DNA from: Microcaldota archaeon
Lineage (GTDB): Archaea; B1Sed10-29; B47-G15
Direction: 5' to 3'
DNA: 42,634 bases
NCBI GenBank assembly: GCA_003660975.1
Contig: QMVG01000007.1
Span: 1-42,634 of the forward strand
The notes below the pieces were generated by a model that did no database searches, was not told the DNA's origin, and saw nothing but the letters and a program-made list of their open reading frames with translations. Numbering within the stretch: position 1 is the stretch's first letter; each line of letters opens with the position of its first letter. The translations under genes were made by a program, and so were the position numbers. Shown piece by piece: positions 7,503 to 15,931 of the stretch.

Positions 7503-9658
7503 TAAAATCCCCTTCTATTTTTCATGAAAAACAGATATAAAAGAATAACAAGTACAACAGAAATTAAAATAAGAAGCAACTCAAATACGTGGAAATCAAT
7601 ACGTGCTGTTGCCATGGCTGTGATTGGCTTATTTTCAGCTTCCCTTGTCTTGCTTGCTTTACTTGTATTGTCTTTAGCTGTACGGCCTTTGCTACTTAGC
7701 CCTTCCCTGCCCTCATAAACAGAGTATGGGCTTTGGCCGCCTGCTGTTGCTTTTTCTCCTGTTCTTTCATTGAGTGTGGTATTGCTCGTGCTGTAACTTT
7801 CATTCTCAGAACTTGCGTTCAAAGAAGAGACATTAACAGCTGCATTTTCAGTTTTGTTCACACTCTCGTTTCCTTTGCTCTTGTTTTTGAATAGAGTTGG
7901 AGGTATATATGTATATCCGCCACCGCCGTACGAAGAACCTCCACTTCTCTTTTTTTCCAAGACAGTTGTGCTAGCTGAAGCCCTTGCAATGTTCCCAGCA
8001 AGGTCTTTGCACTCTCCGTAGACTCTCTTTTCGCCAGTGCCTGGGCTGAGAGTCCATGAGACATTAGTGGGGCTCTGCCATGAAGACCATGTGGAATTAT
8101 CATTACTATACCTACACTTGTAAGCCAGTTTTGCATCTGGCACTATGACAACAGAGTGTGAATATGCATCATCGTGTTTTAGGGAAAATGAAAAGTATGG
8201 TGCTCTGTTGTCAAAATGTCTATTTGTCAATGTCATCAATGCCAGAGCAGTATCCATGGCATTTGACTTGTTCTCTCTCTGATAGTTCCTGTTAAAGCCA
8301 AAGTCAGACATCTGGAGCTTTTTTAAACAAATTAATGCTTTGCTAACATTGCTTGAATTTCCATAGCCGTAACTTCTTAGAGCCATAACAGCAAATGCTG
8401 TTACTCTCGGATCATCCGGGCTGCTCTGGTTTTCATCATAAGACCAACAACCATTGCTTCTCTGGACGGACAGGATATATGACAAAGCCCTTGAACTGTT
8501 GCTGTCGTTCACATTCTGCATAGCAAAAGCGAGAAGAGATTCTGCAGTAAATTCAATGGGCTTAGGCTTGCACAAAGAACAGCCAGGAACTATATATGGT
8601 GTGCTTCCGTTGGGCATCTGAGAATTCCTTATGAACTGCGTTGCGTTTGTTTGGATATTTTTCATAGATAGCGCCATAACAACCCAGTCTGTTGAATCTA
8701 TGTCTGTAGAGCCAAAGAAACCAAAGCCGGTGTTGTTAGCTTGTTGGGAGAGAATGTAATCTATAGGAGTATCTCCACTGCTGTTCTGGATATGTGAAAC
8801 ATTAAAGCCCACATGCTCAAGAGCCAAGACATATGCAGATGTTGTCAAAATATCAACGCCCCAGCCAGATGACCAACCTGGTCCTGGATTGCTAAGCACG
8901 CATGAATTATTAGCATATCTTATTGACTCATTTGCTAAAATGCCTGCATCATACATGCCCATCATTCCAAAAGGGTGATTCCAAGCAGCAAATCCACCAA
9001 TCTTGCCACTACTTGCATTAAGATTGTATAAAAGCCAAGACATAAGCTCTTTTGTCATGTTTTGTTTGTCAAGCACGCGTACTGTGCTTATCAAATTCCA
9101 ATTTGAGTCATAAGTTGCATTTACTGTGAAATTAACGTAATGCCTTGCCTTTAATGTGTATCTGCCAGAAGCCAAGTGTAAAGAGACATTGAGCTCTCCA
9201 TTAGAATCTGTGTTTCCTATGCTAACGTTGCTTCTGCAATCCGTAAAATTACACAGTATTATGCTAACATTTGCGATGCCTGAATTGTTCTCATAGCTAA
9301 CATTAACGTAAAGTCCTGTTGAGTCTGGCATATATCTTAGCTCTATCGTGTCATTGCCTTGTAAAATATATGAGCTTACACCTACCATTGATAGACTCCC
9401 ATTAACGTAAAAAGCCCAATAGTCATTGCCCCTTGGAGCAACCCCGTTAACAGCTGTTATGTTATATCCAGCTCCAGAGGAATAATAAGAAAGGCTCAAG
9501 GTTGAATTAAAAGCGTCAAATGCTGTCTGATTTGAAGACGCATTGAAACTAGTGTTCACATCTGACCCCAAGAAAGTGGGAAAGTCAGCCACAACACTTA
9601 CATTAAAAGCAAATGCAACGTGCATAGCTAAAGCTAAGAGTATCACAAATCTCCTCAT
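7499..9658 (-). CDS. Intrinsic-factor-like surface protein
   Basis: The 719-residue protein has, in order: a signal peptide (1-17); a DUF4430 domain (about 18-110, with DYWAFYVNGSLSMVGVSSY); a carboxypeptidase-regulatory-like beta domain (about 113-185); an alpha/alpha-barrel of prenyltransferase/squalene-cyclase-like repeats (about 200-485); an Ig-like module (about 487-570); a Ser/Thr/Asn-rich, glycosylation-prone stalk; and a C-terminal membrane helix (about 689-712). DUF4430 plus alpha/alpha-barrel is the domain pair of transcobalamin and intrinsic factor, in reversed order. It sits between an ECF S-component and a second DUF4430 gene, downstream of B12 adenosylation and B12-dependent reductase genes. 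A strong GGAGGTG site precedes the ATG. B12 capture is inferred, not shown. Confidence 0.8.
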   Translation of the reverse strand: MRRFVILLALAMHVAFAFNVSVVADFPTFLGSDVNTSFNASSNQTAFDAFNSTLSLSYYSSGAGYNITAVNGVAPRGNDYWAFYVNGSLSMVGVSSYILQGNDTIELRYMPDSTGLYVNVSYENNSGIANVSIILCNFTDCRSNVSIGNTDSNGELNVSLHLASGRYTLKARHYVNFTVNATYDSNWNLISTVRVLDKQNMTKELMSWLLYNLNASSGKIGGFAAWNHPFGMMGMYDAGILANESIRYANNSCVLSNPGPGWSSGWGVDILTTSAYVLALEHVGFNVSHIQNSSGDTPIDYILSQQANNTGFGFFGSTDIDSTDWVVMALSMKNIQTNATQFIRNSQMPNGSTPYIVPGCSLCKPKPIEFTAESLLAFAMQNVNDSNSSRALSYILSVQRSNGCWSYDENQSSPDDPRVTAFAVMALRSYGYGNSSNVSKALICLKKLQMSDFGFNRNYQRENKSNAMDTALALMTLTNRHFDNRAPYFSFSLKHDDAYSHSVVIVPDAKLAYKCRYSNDNSTWSSWQSPTNVSWTLSPGTGEKRVYGECKDLAGNIARASASTTVLEKKRSGGSSYGGGGYTYIPPTLFKNKSKGNESVNKTENAAVNVSSLNASSENESYSTSNTTLNERTGEKATAGGQSPYSVYEGREGLSSKGRTAKDNTSKASKTREAENKPITAMATARIDFHVFELLLILISVVLVILLYLFFMKNRRGFY

Positions 9659-9677
9659 GAATTACACCTCCTATTCC

Positions 9678-10199
9678 TCAGGTTAGATACACTGCCTTGC
9701 TAATCTCCTCTACCTTGTCTTTCACAACATCAATGAAAAGGGCAGCGTGCGGTAAGCACAAGGGAACTATAACAGTATTGCCAATTATCTGTATTGCAGC
9801 AAATGGGATTGCCATTATTGTTGCCAACAAAAGGGATTGACCTGTAATCAAAGGCCAAGCTGAATTCACTATTACCTGATAAAGCAAGGTGAGAAATGCT
9901 GCTGAGGTAGCCAGCTTTTTCCTATCCTTTATATATGATTTCGGCAGGAACCCTGAAATAAAACCCACCAAGCCAAAAGCGGAAAATGTGAAGAACGTCC
10001 ACGGGCCTGGAAGGCCTATGTAGAGGTCGCTAAGCAAAAGCGCCAAAGAGCCTGTTAGAAAACCCTGGATTGGACCATATCTCAAACCAGCCAACATGGC
10101 AAAGGCTGTTATTGGTTCTAGGTTTGGAATGCCTGCCATAATAGCTCTGGCCACGGCGGCGGATGATACTAATGCGGGTAAGGTAAATTTTCCCTTCAC
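9678..10199 (-). CDS. ECF transporter S-component, probably cobalamin
   Basis: A 173-residue hydrophobic protein with about six membrane helices and ECF substrate-binding-subunit character: small-residue-rich helices, the segment PITAFAMLAGLRYGPIQGFLTG (about 28-49) and a LSDLY stretch. S-components bind a vitamin and dock onto a shared EcfA/A'/T module, which is not in this window. The start is GTG 10199 with GAGGTG 5 nt upstream. Its place between the adenosyltransferase and the DUF4430 surface proteins makes cobalamin or a precursor the likely cargo; other vitamins cannot be excluded. Confidence 0.82.
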   Translation of the reverse strand: MKGKFTLPALVSSAAVARAIMAGIPNLEPITAFAMLAGLRYGPIQGFLTGSLALLLSDLYIGLPGPWTFFTFSAFGLVGFISGFLPKSYIKDRKKLATSAAFLTLLYQVIVNSAWPLITGQSLLLATIMAIPFAAIQIIGNTVIVPLCLPHAALFIDVVKDKVEEISKAVYLT

Positions 10200-10208
10200 A
10201 TAAACACC

Positions 10209-10760
10209 TCAGTACTCTATTCCTCTTCTTGCTCTCATTCCTTTTTGATAGGAGTGTTTTATTTCTCTCATCTCTGTTACGAGGTCAGCAGCATTTATCA
10301 ATTCCTCTTTTGCTTTTCGCCCTGTTATCACCAACTCAACCTGTTTAGGCTTCTCCTTTATCAAAGACAGCACATCATCAATGGAGATATATCCCATATG
10401 CACCGCCACGTTCAGCTCGTCAAGTATCACCAAGTCATATTGCCCACTCATAATGGTTTTTCTTGCTTCCTTAAGACCTTCCAAGGCCCAATGCTTGTCC
10501 TTGTCAGGGACTGGAGCAAGGCAAGACGGATCTGGTTCACCACTGGGGAGTGCTGGGCATGGCCTGCCGTATTGTTTTACATAAACGCCTAATTTCTTAA
10601 GCGATTTAAGTTCCCCTGAAGGATATGACTTGAGGAACTGAAGCAAGGCAACGTTCAGTGAAGAGCCCCTGGCTCTCACAGCAAGCCCAATTGCGGATGT
10701 CGTTTTTCCCTTGCCATTTCCTGTATAGACCTGGACGATTCCTTTGCTCAAATGTGGCAT
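10209..10760 (-). CDS. cobA: Cob(I)alamin adenosyltransferase, CobA/BtuR type
   Basis: The 183-residue protein has the P-loop TGNGKGKTTSAIG (residues 13-25) typical of CobA/CobO/BtuR, which transfers the adenosyl group of ATP to cob(I)alamin to make coenzyme B12. The Walker B-like segment is LVILDELN (about 110-117), followed by VAVHMGYI. The length is normal for the family. Its ATG overlaps the last 13 bp of nrdJ, and a G-rich site (GGGGG) lies about 9 nt upstream inside nrdJ. The coupling places coenzyme manufacture directly with the enzyme that consumes it. Confidence 0.93.
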   Translation of the reverse strand: MPHLSKGIVQVYTGNGKGKTTSAIGLAVRARGSSLNVALLQFLKSYPSGELKSLKKLGVYVKQYGRPCPALPSGEPDPSCLAPVPDKDKHWALEGLKEARKTIMSGQYDLVILDELNVAVHMGYISIDDVLSLIKEKPKQVELVITGRKAKEELINAADLVTEMREIKHSYQKGMRARRGIEY

Positions 10761-12874
10761 GTTGGGCAGCCCCCTGCATAATCTGCTTCAACTGTTACCT
10801 TGCCATTTTCGTAGCTTATAGGCCCTTGCTTCTCTTTTTCGGATTTGCTCACGCCTATGTTTAGCACCTGCTCTGCCCTTGAGCCATCTCTGTATATCGT
10901 TATGCCCTTACATCCCATCTCATAAGCCATTAGGTATGCTTTTCTAACATCATCAACAGTTGCTGAGTTTGGCATATTGATGGTTTTGCTTACAGCGCTG
11001 TCAACATATTTCTGGAAAACTGCCTGCATCTTGATGTGGTCCTCTGGCTTGATATCAAGAGCAGTGACAAATATTCTTTTAACATCATCAGGTACCTCTT
11101 CCATATCCTGAACAGAACCTTTTGCAGCAATCCTCTCCATTAAGGCCTCTGAATAGAAACCTCTTTCCCTTGCTACCTTTTCAAAGTAAGGATTAACTTC
11201 CAGCATAGGCTCTCCATCAAGTATATTTTTCCTAACAAAGCAGATTGCAAACAATGGCTCTATGCTGCTGCTGCATCCTGCAATAATGCTAGTTGTACCT
11301 GTTGGAGCTATGGTGGTAACAGCTGCATTTCTCATAGGAATTCCCTGCTTTCCATATATGCTCCTGTCCCACGCAGGGAAGTTTCCTCTCTTTTTTGCAA
11401 GCTCCTGCGAGGCCTTGTGGCTCTCTTCTTTTATAAACTTCATCAGCTTTTCAGCTAACTGCAAAGCTTCTTCTGAATCATATGGTATGCCCAATTGAAT
11501 TAACATGTCTGCAAAGCCCATAACACCTAGCCCTATTTTCCTTGTCGTTTTAGACATCTCCTCTATCTGTTTCAGAGGAAACTTGTTCATATCAATAACA
11601 TTGTCCAAAAAGTGAACGCCTTTGTGGACGAGCTCTCTTAACTTATCCCAATTAACATCTCCATCTTTGACGAGCTTGGCCAGGTTTATGTGCCCCAAAT
11701 TGCAAGACTCATATGGAAGTAATGGCTGTTCCCCGCAGGGGTTTGTTGCCTCTATTTCTCCTAAGTCTGGTGTTGGGTTGTGCTTGTTTATTGTATCAAG
11801 AAATATCATGCCAGGGTCTCCGTTCTTCCAGGCCATATTCACTATCAAATCAAAAACCTGCTTGGCGTTCAATTTGCCTACTGGTTTTTTTGTTCTGGGA
11901 TTTATGAGCTCGTAATCTTCTCCTTTCTTCACGGCCTCCATGAACTCATCTGTAGCTCCAACAGAGATATTGAAGTTCGTGAGACTCTTGCCATCCATCT
12001 TGGCAGTTATGAACTCAACTATGTCTGGATGGTCCACGCGCAGCACGCCCATGTTCGCTCCTCTTCTCTTCCCTCCCTGCTTGATCACATCAGTAGTCAC
12101 ATCAAAGACTCTCATAAATGAAACAGGTCCTGAGGCCACGCCTCTTGTGGTCTTCACAACATCTCCTTTTGGCCTTAACCTGGAAAATGAGAAGCCAGTG
12201 CCTCCTCCACTCTGGTGTATCTTGGCAGTGTATTTAACAGCATCAAAGATGCCATCCAAAGAATCCTCAACGGGAAGCACAAAGCAAGCAGAAAGCTGCT
12301 GAATCACTGTGCCTGCGTTCATCAAACAAGGGCTATTGGGTATGAACTCAAAATTAGACATCATATCAAAGAATTCTTCCTCAGTTTTCTTTACATTTGC
12401 GTTTGGGTCATAAAGAAGGTCGGCCTGGGCTATGTTCTTGGCCACTCTCCTAAACATCTCGGCAGGGGTTTCTATAACCTTGCCTGTTAGGTCTTTTTGA
12501 AGATACCTCTTCTTCAAAACGGTCATTGCATTTTCCATTTTCTGAATTTTCTCATTGAGAGCTCTTATCTTTCTCAATCTCGCTCTCTCTTCCCTGTAAA
12601 GTATATATGCTTTCGCAACCTCTGCCTGACCTGCCATTATAAGGACTGTTTCAACTATGTCCTGAATGTCTTCAACACCTGGTATCGTATGCCCATCAAA
12701 CCTGTCCTCCAGCTCTTGAACGACCTTGTCAGTTAATGCTTTTGCAAGCGTTTCATTCTTTTTGCCCACAGCTTCCATTGCCTTCAAAATAGCAATAGTA
12801 ATTTTCGTTGGGTCAAAATCAACGATGTTGCCCTCTCTTTTCCTAATCTGCCTCAAACTGTAATCTACTACCAT
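10748..12874 (-). CDS. nrdJ: Adenosylcobalamin-dependent ribonucleotide reductase
   Basis: The 708-residue class II reductase makes deoxynucleotides using a thiyl radical generated from coenzyme B12. An ATP-cone (about 4-95) precedes the barrel. Cys197 (QLSACFVLP), Cys380 and Glu382 in NPCGEQ, and Cys391 in ESCNLG match the reducible pair, thiyl Cys and catalytic Glu; the 11-residue gap between Cys380 and Cys391 agrees with the family. The C-terminal tail has the redox pair Cys703-Cys706. It heads the B12 operon. The minus-strand leader (about 12875-12950) has a TATA-like TTTTAATATAA near 12940-12955 and no visible cobalamin riboswitch. Confidence 0.96.
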   Translation of the reverse strand: MVVDYSLRQIRKREGNIVDFDPTKITIAILKAMEAVGKKNETLAKALTDKVVQELEDRFDGHTIPGVEDIQDIVETVLIMAGQAEVAKAYILYREERARLRKIRALNEKIQKMENAMTVLKKRYLQKDLTGKVIETPAEMFRRVAKNIAQADLLYDPNANVKKTEEEFFDMMSNFEFIPNSPCLMNAGTVIQQLSACFVLPVEDSLDGIFDAVKYTAKIHQSGGGTGFSFSRLRPKGDVVKTTRGVASGPVSFMRVFDVTTDVIKQGGKRRGANMGVLRVDHPDIVEFITAKMDGKSLTNFNISVGATDEFMEAVKKGEDYELINPRTKKPVGKLNAKQVFDLIVNMAWKNGDPGMIFLDTINKHNPTPDLGEIEATNPCGEQPLLPYESCNLGHINLAKLVKDGDVNWDKLRELVHKGVHFLDNVIDMNKFPLKQIEEMSKTTRKIGLGVMGFADMLIQLGIPYDSEEALQLAEKLMKFIKEESHKASQELAKKRGNFPAWDRSIYGKQGIPMRNAAVTTIAPTGTTSIIAGCSSSIEPLFAICFVRKNILDGEPMLEVNPYFEKVARERGFYSEALMERIAAKGSVQDMEEVPDDVKRIFVTALDIKPEDHIKMQAVFQKYVDSAVSKTINMPNSATVDDVRKAYLMAYEMGCKGITIYRDGSRAEQVLNIGVSKSEKEKQGPISYENGKVTVEADYAGGCPTCHI

Positions 12875-13005
12875 CCCAATCCCTGCCTACGATTAAACTT
12901 TCTTATCAATCTGCCTGCTTCAATAAGCAAAAGGATAAGGAAATAGTTATATTAAAATGCTTCGCTTCAGAAATCAAACAAAATTAGGAGAACAACTTAG
13001 AAAAA
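12875..13005 (-). promoter_or_regulatory. nrdJ leader and intergenic gap
   Basis: The 131 bp between nrdJ and iscU hold the nrdJ promoter on the minus strand: a TTTTAATATAA TATA-like element near 12940-12955 followed by a leader of about 50-60 nt. I looked for B12-box-like sequence and a riboswitch fold and saw neither. A weak inverted pair CTTAT/ATAAG is present but only 5 bp. Confidence 0.4.
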
Positions 13006-13413
13006 TTAACAATTGCGTTGTCTTTCACTGTTTTTGCGCTTCCTGTAGTCTCCTATGGCCTTACGCAGTGCCTCAACAGCTAACACAGAACAGTGAAGTT
13101 TCACTGGAGCTAAGCCGTCCAACTTTTTCAAAACATCATCCTTTGTGAGCTTTTCAGCTTCTTCTATTGTCATTCCCTTTATCATATCTGTGAGAATACT
13201 CGAACTGGAAATCGCAGCCACACAGCCAAATGTTTGAAATTTCACATCTGTTATTACATTGTCCTTTACTTTTATGTAAAGGTACATCACGTCTCCGCAA
13301 ACTGGATTTCCCACTCTACCGATGCCGTCAGCGTCTTTTATCTCACCCATATTGTGTGGATTTCTAAAATGCTCCAAAACCTTTTTTGAATATCTGAATG
13401 CATCCATCTTCAT
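13006..13413 (-). CDS. iscU: Fe-S cluster scaffold protein IscU
   Basis: The 135-residue protein has the three IscU cysteines Cys39 (NPVCGD), Cys64 (FGCVAA) and Cys108 (LHCSVLA), plus Asp41 and His107, which assemble a nascent [2Fe-2S]/[4Fe-4S] cluster. The start is put at ATG 13413, whose first bases overlap the TGA of iscS; an ATG at 13407 is also possible. AAGGT lies just upstream. Operon with iscS and an upstream HTH regulator. The C-terminal RKRKNSERQRNC tail is a short extra extension with an additional Cys. Confidence 0.95.
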   Translation of the reverse strand: MKMDAFRYSKKVLEHFRNPHNMGEIKDADGIGRVGNPVCGDVMYLYIKVKDNVITDVKFQTFGCVAAISSSSILTDMIKGMTIEEAEKLTKDDVLKKLDGLAPVKLHCSVLAVEALRKAIGDYRKRKNSERQRNC

Positions 13414-14588
13414 CAACCTTTTACATCGTAGTTGTCAAAGCTGTGCTTGAACGGGCTTATCTGCCTCAATTCATCAACGCAAAGCTTAATTTTCTCTACA
13501 GCATATTTTGTTTCCTCCATGCTGTTAAATCTCCCAAAAGTCATTCTAACAGTACCATGTATGATTTTGTGGTCAAGACCTATGGCAGATAAGACATGTG
13601 ATGGTTTTAATGACCTTGAAGAACAAGCACTGCCTGTTGAAACAGCTATCCCATAGTCATCTAATTTGTAAAGTAAGCTCTCTCCCTCAATATACTTAAA
13701 AGTTATATTGGCATTATTGACAAGTCGCCTGTTTGGATTGTCAATACCAGGACCGTTAAGCAAACTGTCTTCTACCTCCAACAGCTCTCTAACAAGATAA
13801 TCTCTCATGCTTTTTATCTTTGAGATCTCATTTGCTGTCATAAGCTCAGCAGCTTTTGCAAAAGCAACTGCTCCAGCCACGTTTTCTGTTCCAGGCCTTT
13901 TGCCAAACTCGTGAGGCCCTCCGTAAAACAGTGGCTCTATTTCAATGCCTTCTCTCACGAACAATGCCCCAACTCCTTTTGGGCCGTGAATCTTATGCGA
14001 AGCCATGCTTATCATATCCACGCCTGTCTTTTTCACATCTATAGGAACTTTTGTAAAGCTCTGCACACAGTCCATATGGAGAATACTCCCTTTATCATGC
14101 ACGATCTCTGATATGGCTTTCATATCTTGAACTGTGCCTATCTCATTGTTGCCGTGAATTATGCTAACCAGGATGACATCGCCACTCAACTCGTCTTGCA
14201 ATGCATCTAGATTCAAGAATCCTTCTGAATCCACTGCTAGCTTTACAACACCAAAACCTCTTTCTTTCACAGCCAACATCGTGTTGTTAACAGCAGGGTG
14301 TTCAATTGTGGATGTTAACAATTTTCCTTTTTTCTTGGCTAAGCATATTCCCTGTATTGCCAAGTTATCGCTCTCAGTTCCCCCAGAAGTGAAAACAATC
14401 TCATTGGCATTTGCATTTATTTTCTTGGCAATGCTTTCCCTTGCTCTCTCAAGCGCCTCTCTTGCCTCTCTGCCAAAAGCATGTAGTGAAGAAGCATTGC
14501 CATAGATGTCCGTGAGATACTTTTTCATCTCTTCAGCAACTGCAGGGTCCACTCTTGTGGTAGCTGCATTGTCTAAATAAACCCTCAT
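13413..14588 (-). CDS. iscS: Cysteine desulfurase
   Basis: The start is ATG 14588 (MRVYLDNAATT), because GGAGG lies 7-8 nt upstream and family alignments begin here; a longer frame to 14663 would add an unrelated 25-residue tail. The 391-residue PLP enzyme takes sulfur from cysteine. Lys199 (SHKIHGPKG) should bind PLP and Cys322 (STGSACSSR) on the mobile loop carries the persulfide. It is followed immediately by iscU, giving a minimal sulfur-donor plus scaffold pair, and preceded 2 bp away by the HTH regulator gene. Confidence 0.95.
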   Translation of the reverse strand: MRVYLDNAATTRVDPAVAEEMKKYLTDIYGNASSLHAFGREAREALERARESIAKKINANANEIVFTSGGTESDNLAIQGICLAKKKGKLLTSTIEHPAVNNTMLAVKERGFGVVKLAVDSEGFLNLDALQDELSGDVILVSIIHGNNEIGTVQDMKAISEIVHDKGSILHMDCVQSFTKVPIDVKKTGVDMISMASHKIHGPKGVGALFVREGIEIEPLFYGGPHEFGKRPGTENVAGAVAFAKAAELMTANEISKIKSMRDYLVRELLEVEDSLLNGPGIDNPNRRLVNNANITFKYIEGESLLYKLDDYGIAVSTGSACSSRSLKPSHVLSAIGLDHKIIHGTVRMTFGRFNSMEETKYAVEKIKLCVDELRQISPFKHSFDNYDVKG

Positions 14589-14590
14589 AG

Positions 14591-14929
14591 CTAAGCCTCC
14601 AAAAAGTGCTTTCTTTTTGGATTTAGGTATTGCAATATGCCAGCTTTCCAAAGCTTTTGGCATGTGCTACAGAAAAGCTGTTGGTTATCTGCCTCAGCGA
14701 TTTGCTCAACAGCTTCTCTTATTATTTTCATCATGCTCTTGTTCTTGTAAAGTTTTTTAGCTCTCGCTCCCCTGGACATATTAAGATAGTAGGACACTGC
14801 TGCCTGGCTAACACCGAGGTACGAGGCCACTTCTTGCTGTTTAAGGCCCTTCTTTTTCAATTCGGCTGCAAAGACGGCCCTCACAGCAGGCAATATTTCC
14901 TTTGAAACTATCTCACAACGAGTTATCAT
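14591..14929 (-). CDS. HTH regulator of the isc operon (COG2522-like)
   Basis: A 112-residue DNA-binding protein with an XRE-type helix-turn-helix (about 29-49, QQEVASYLGVSQAAVSYYL). Cys5 near the N-terminus and Cys87/Cys90 (CSTC) at the C-terminal side could hold a metal or Fe-S cluster, as seen in archaeal COG2522-type regulators. It is the first gene of the iscS-iscU operon. Two identical-arm inverted repeats flank its TATA box and one abuts its start codon, so autoregulation is likely. The idea that it senses Fe-S status is inference from context and cysteines. Confidence 0.85.
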   Translation of the reverse strand: MITRCEIVSKEILPAVRAVFAAELKKKGLKQQEVASYLGVSQAAVSYYLNMSRGARAKKLYKNKSMMKIIREAVEQIAEADNQQLFCSTCQKLWKAGILQYLNPKRKHFLEA

Positions 14930-14942
14930 ATAACACTGTTAT
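14930..14942. promoter_or_regulatory. Proximal operator of the isc operon
   Basis: A 13-bp perfect inverted repeat ATAACACTGTTAT (arms ATAAC/GTTAT, three-base centre) directly abuts the regulator's start codon. A further GTTAT at 14922-14926 gives a third half-site 8 bp away in alternating orientation. Bound repressor here would cover the transcription start of a leaderless mRNA. Confidence 0.65.
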
Positions 14943-14950
14943 AAAAAAGC

Positions 14951-14961
14951 AGATATAAAAA
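14951..14961 (-). promoter_or_regulatory. TATA box of the isc operon
   Basis: On the minus strand the sequence reads TTTTTATATCT, centred about 27 bp before the ATG at 14929. That spacing places transcription initiation at or near the start codon (leaderless). It lies exactly between the two inverted-repeat operators. Confidence 0.6.
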
Positions 14962-14962
14962 G

Positions 14963-14975
14963 ATAACGCTGTTAT
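14963..14975. promoter_or_regulatory. Distal operator of the isc operon
   Basis: ATAACGCTGTTAT, a second copy of the 13-bp inverted repeat with the same arms, lies 33 bp (about three helical turns) from the first and upstream of the TATA box. The two copies differ at one base in the centre (A/G), so the shared consensus is ATAACRCTGTTAT. Confidence 0.65.
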
Positions 14976-15159
14976 TATTCTATTAACCTGTTGTTGGTAT
15001 AATGTCTCATTAACCGAAGTTTTTAGGCAAAGCGAGAAAATTTAGGTGTGGCTCTGCAAGAGCCGAACTGGTTAATGTATGTTATGTGCCCTGAACGGAA
15101 TGAAGTGGAGTGAGAGTGCAACGTGATTGAGCGAATGATAGTGAGCGAAGAGGTTAGGC
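14976..15159. other. Gene-free stretch, hairpin and GAGYGA-rich tract
   Basis: No convincing ORF. It holds a 6-bp perfect hairpin GGCTCT-GCA-AGAGCC at 15050-15064 and, at about 15093-15150, a purine-rich tract with repeated GAGTGAG/GAGCGAA-type words. Both lie downstream of the minus-strand PIN/ASCH operon. They could be a 3'-end element or the scar of an insertion; nothing more can be said. Confidence 0.4.
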
Positions 15160-15522
15160 TTACGCTAATTTAATTAATTCCGAAACAGTGATTAATATTG
15201 CTCCTTTGGCTGGCAAACCTTTATTTTCTGGCATTTTTTCAACAAATTTTTTCCATTTACCGCCTGTAAAGTATTCGGCGGTGCCTACTAATTTATAACC
15301 ATTCCAATCTTTATCCCAGACAGCAAGGCAAACATTGTTATTTTTTTCAAGATTTTCTTTTGTTTGTTTCATATAGTTATCGGTGATAAGAATTTGATTT
15401 TTAGAAACAACTTTAACATAGGCAACGCCGATTACATTAGGTTTGCCAGCTTCATCAACAGTAGCAAAAGCTAAAGGATTTTCTTCAATTAGTTTTTTTA
15501 ATTCTTCATTTATTTCTATCAT
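15160..15522 (-). CDS. FMN-binding split-barrel (PPOX-like) protein
   Basis: The 120-residue protein resembles the pyridoxamine 5'-phosphate oxidase-like split barrel: FATVDEAGKPNVIGVAYVKV (about 20-39) followed by a segment ending in LAVWDKDWNGYKLVGTAEYF. It probably binds a flavin. The start is ATG 15522, since GGTGG lies 5 nt upstream; the reading frame upstream overlaps the ASCH gene. It is the last gene of the AT-rich three-gene unit. No substrate can be inferred, and its presence here may be incidental to the PIN/ASCH proteins. Confidence 0.8.
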   Translation of the reverse strand: MIEINEELKKLIEENPLAFATVDEAGKPNVIGVAYVKVVSKNQILITDNYMKQTKENLEKNNNVCLAVWDKDWNGYKLVGTAEYFTGGKWKKFVEKMPENKGLPAKGAILITVSELIKLA

Positions 15523-15931
15523 TTTTACCACCAGAATGTGATTTTAAAAGATTTTCAACAGGTGGAAGATAAACCCATGATTGTGGTGGCGTAAATTTAG
15601 GATAAATCAGTTTTGGGTCAATAGGCTCTGAAAATTTCTTAACACCTATAATCTCAATTGCAACCCCTTTCCCCATACCAGAAAAGTATGTAAAAAATTC
15701 TTTTTTAGTTAAACCTGAGAGATTTCCGTAATTTTTCCACAGCTTTTCAGGTTTATCTTTTATAATCTTTCCGACATGAAATTTACAAACAATTTTGCTA
15801 ATGGGCTTTGTGGCATAGACCAACACTTCATCAACATCTTTCTTAAAGGGTGCTTTTCTAAACTCATACCTCTTATCCTGTCTCAAAATCGCATCAACAT
15901 ATTTTACTTTAATCGATAGTATAGCGATCAT
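15506..15931 (-). CDS. ASCH-domain (PUA-like) protein
   Basis: A 141-residue protein whose N-terminal part fits the ASCH fold: ILSIKVKYVDAIL then the KRYEFRKAPF motif (residues 20-29), the equivalent of the GxKxxExR signature, and a beta-rich remainder (EVLVYATKPISKIVCKFHVG). ASCH domains bind RNA or modified nucleotides; some cleave RNA or deaminate cytidine derivatives. The ATG has GGAGGTG about 11-13 nt upstream. It overlaps the PIN-GNAT gene upstream by 23 bp and the split-barrel gene downstream, so the three are translated as one unit. Confidence 0.75.
   Translation of the reverse strand: MIAILSIKVKYVDAILRQDKRYEFRKAPFKKDVDEVLVYATKPISKIVCKFHVGKIIKDKPEKLWKNYGNLSGLTKKEFFTYFSGMGKGVAIEIIGVKKFSEPIDPKLIYPKFTPPQSWVYLPPVENLLKSHSGGKNDRNK

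Noticed and set aside
11262-12736. Several plus-strand ORFs of 60-120 codons across nrdJ
   Set aside because: They are reverse-strand shadows of a strongly conserved gene with intact active-site residues.
12875-12960. Possible cobalamin riboswitch before nrdJ
   Set aside because: The leader is short and AT-rich, has no B12-box-like conserved word and no multi-arm fold visible.
14589-14663. Longer N-terminus for cysteine desulfurase
   Set aside because: It would add 25 residues not found in the family and overlap the regulator gene; a GGAGG site marks ATG 14588.
15001-15150. tRNA-like or box C/D RNA in the gene-free stretch
   Set aside because: No cloverleaf, T-loop or C/D box pair can be assembled; only one short hairpin is clear.
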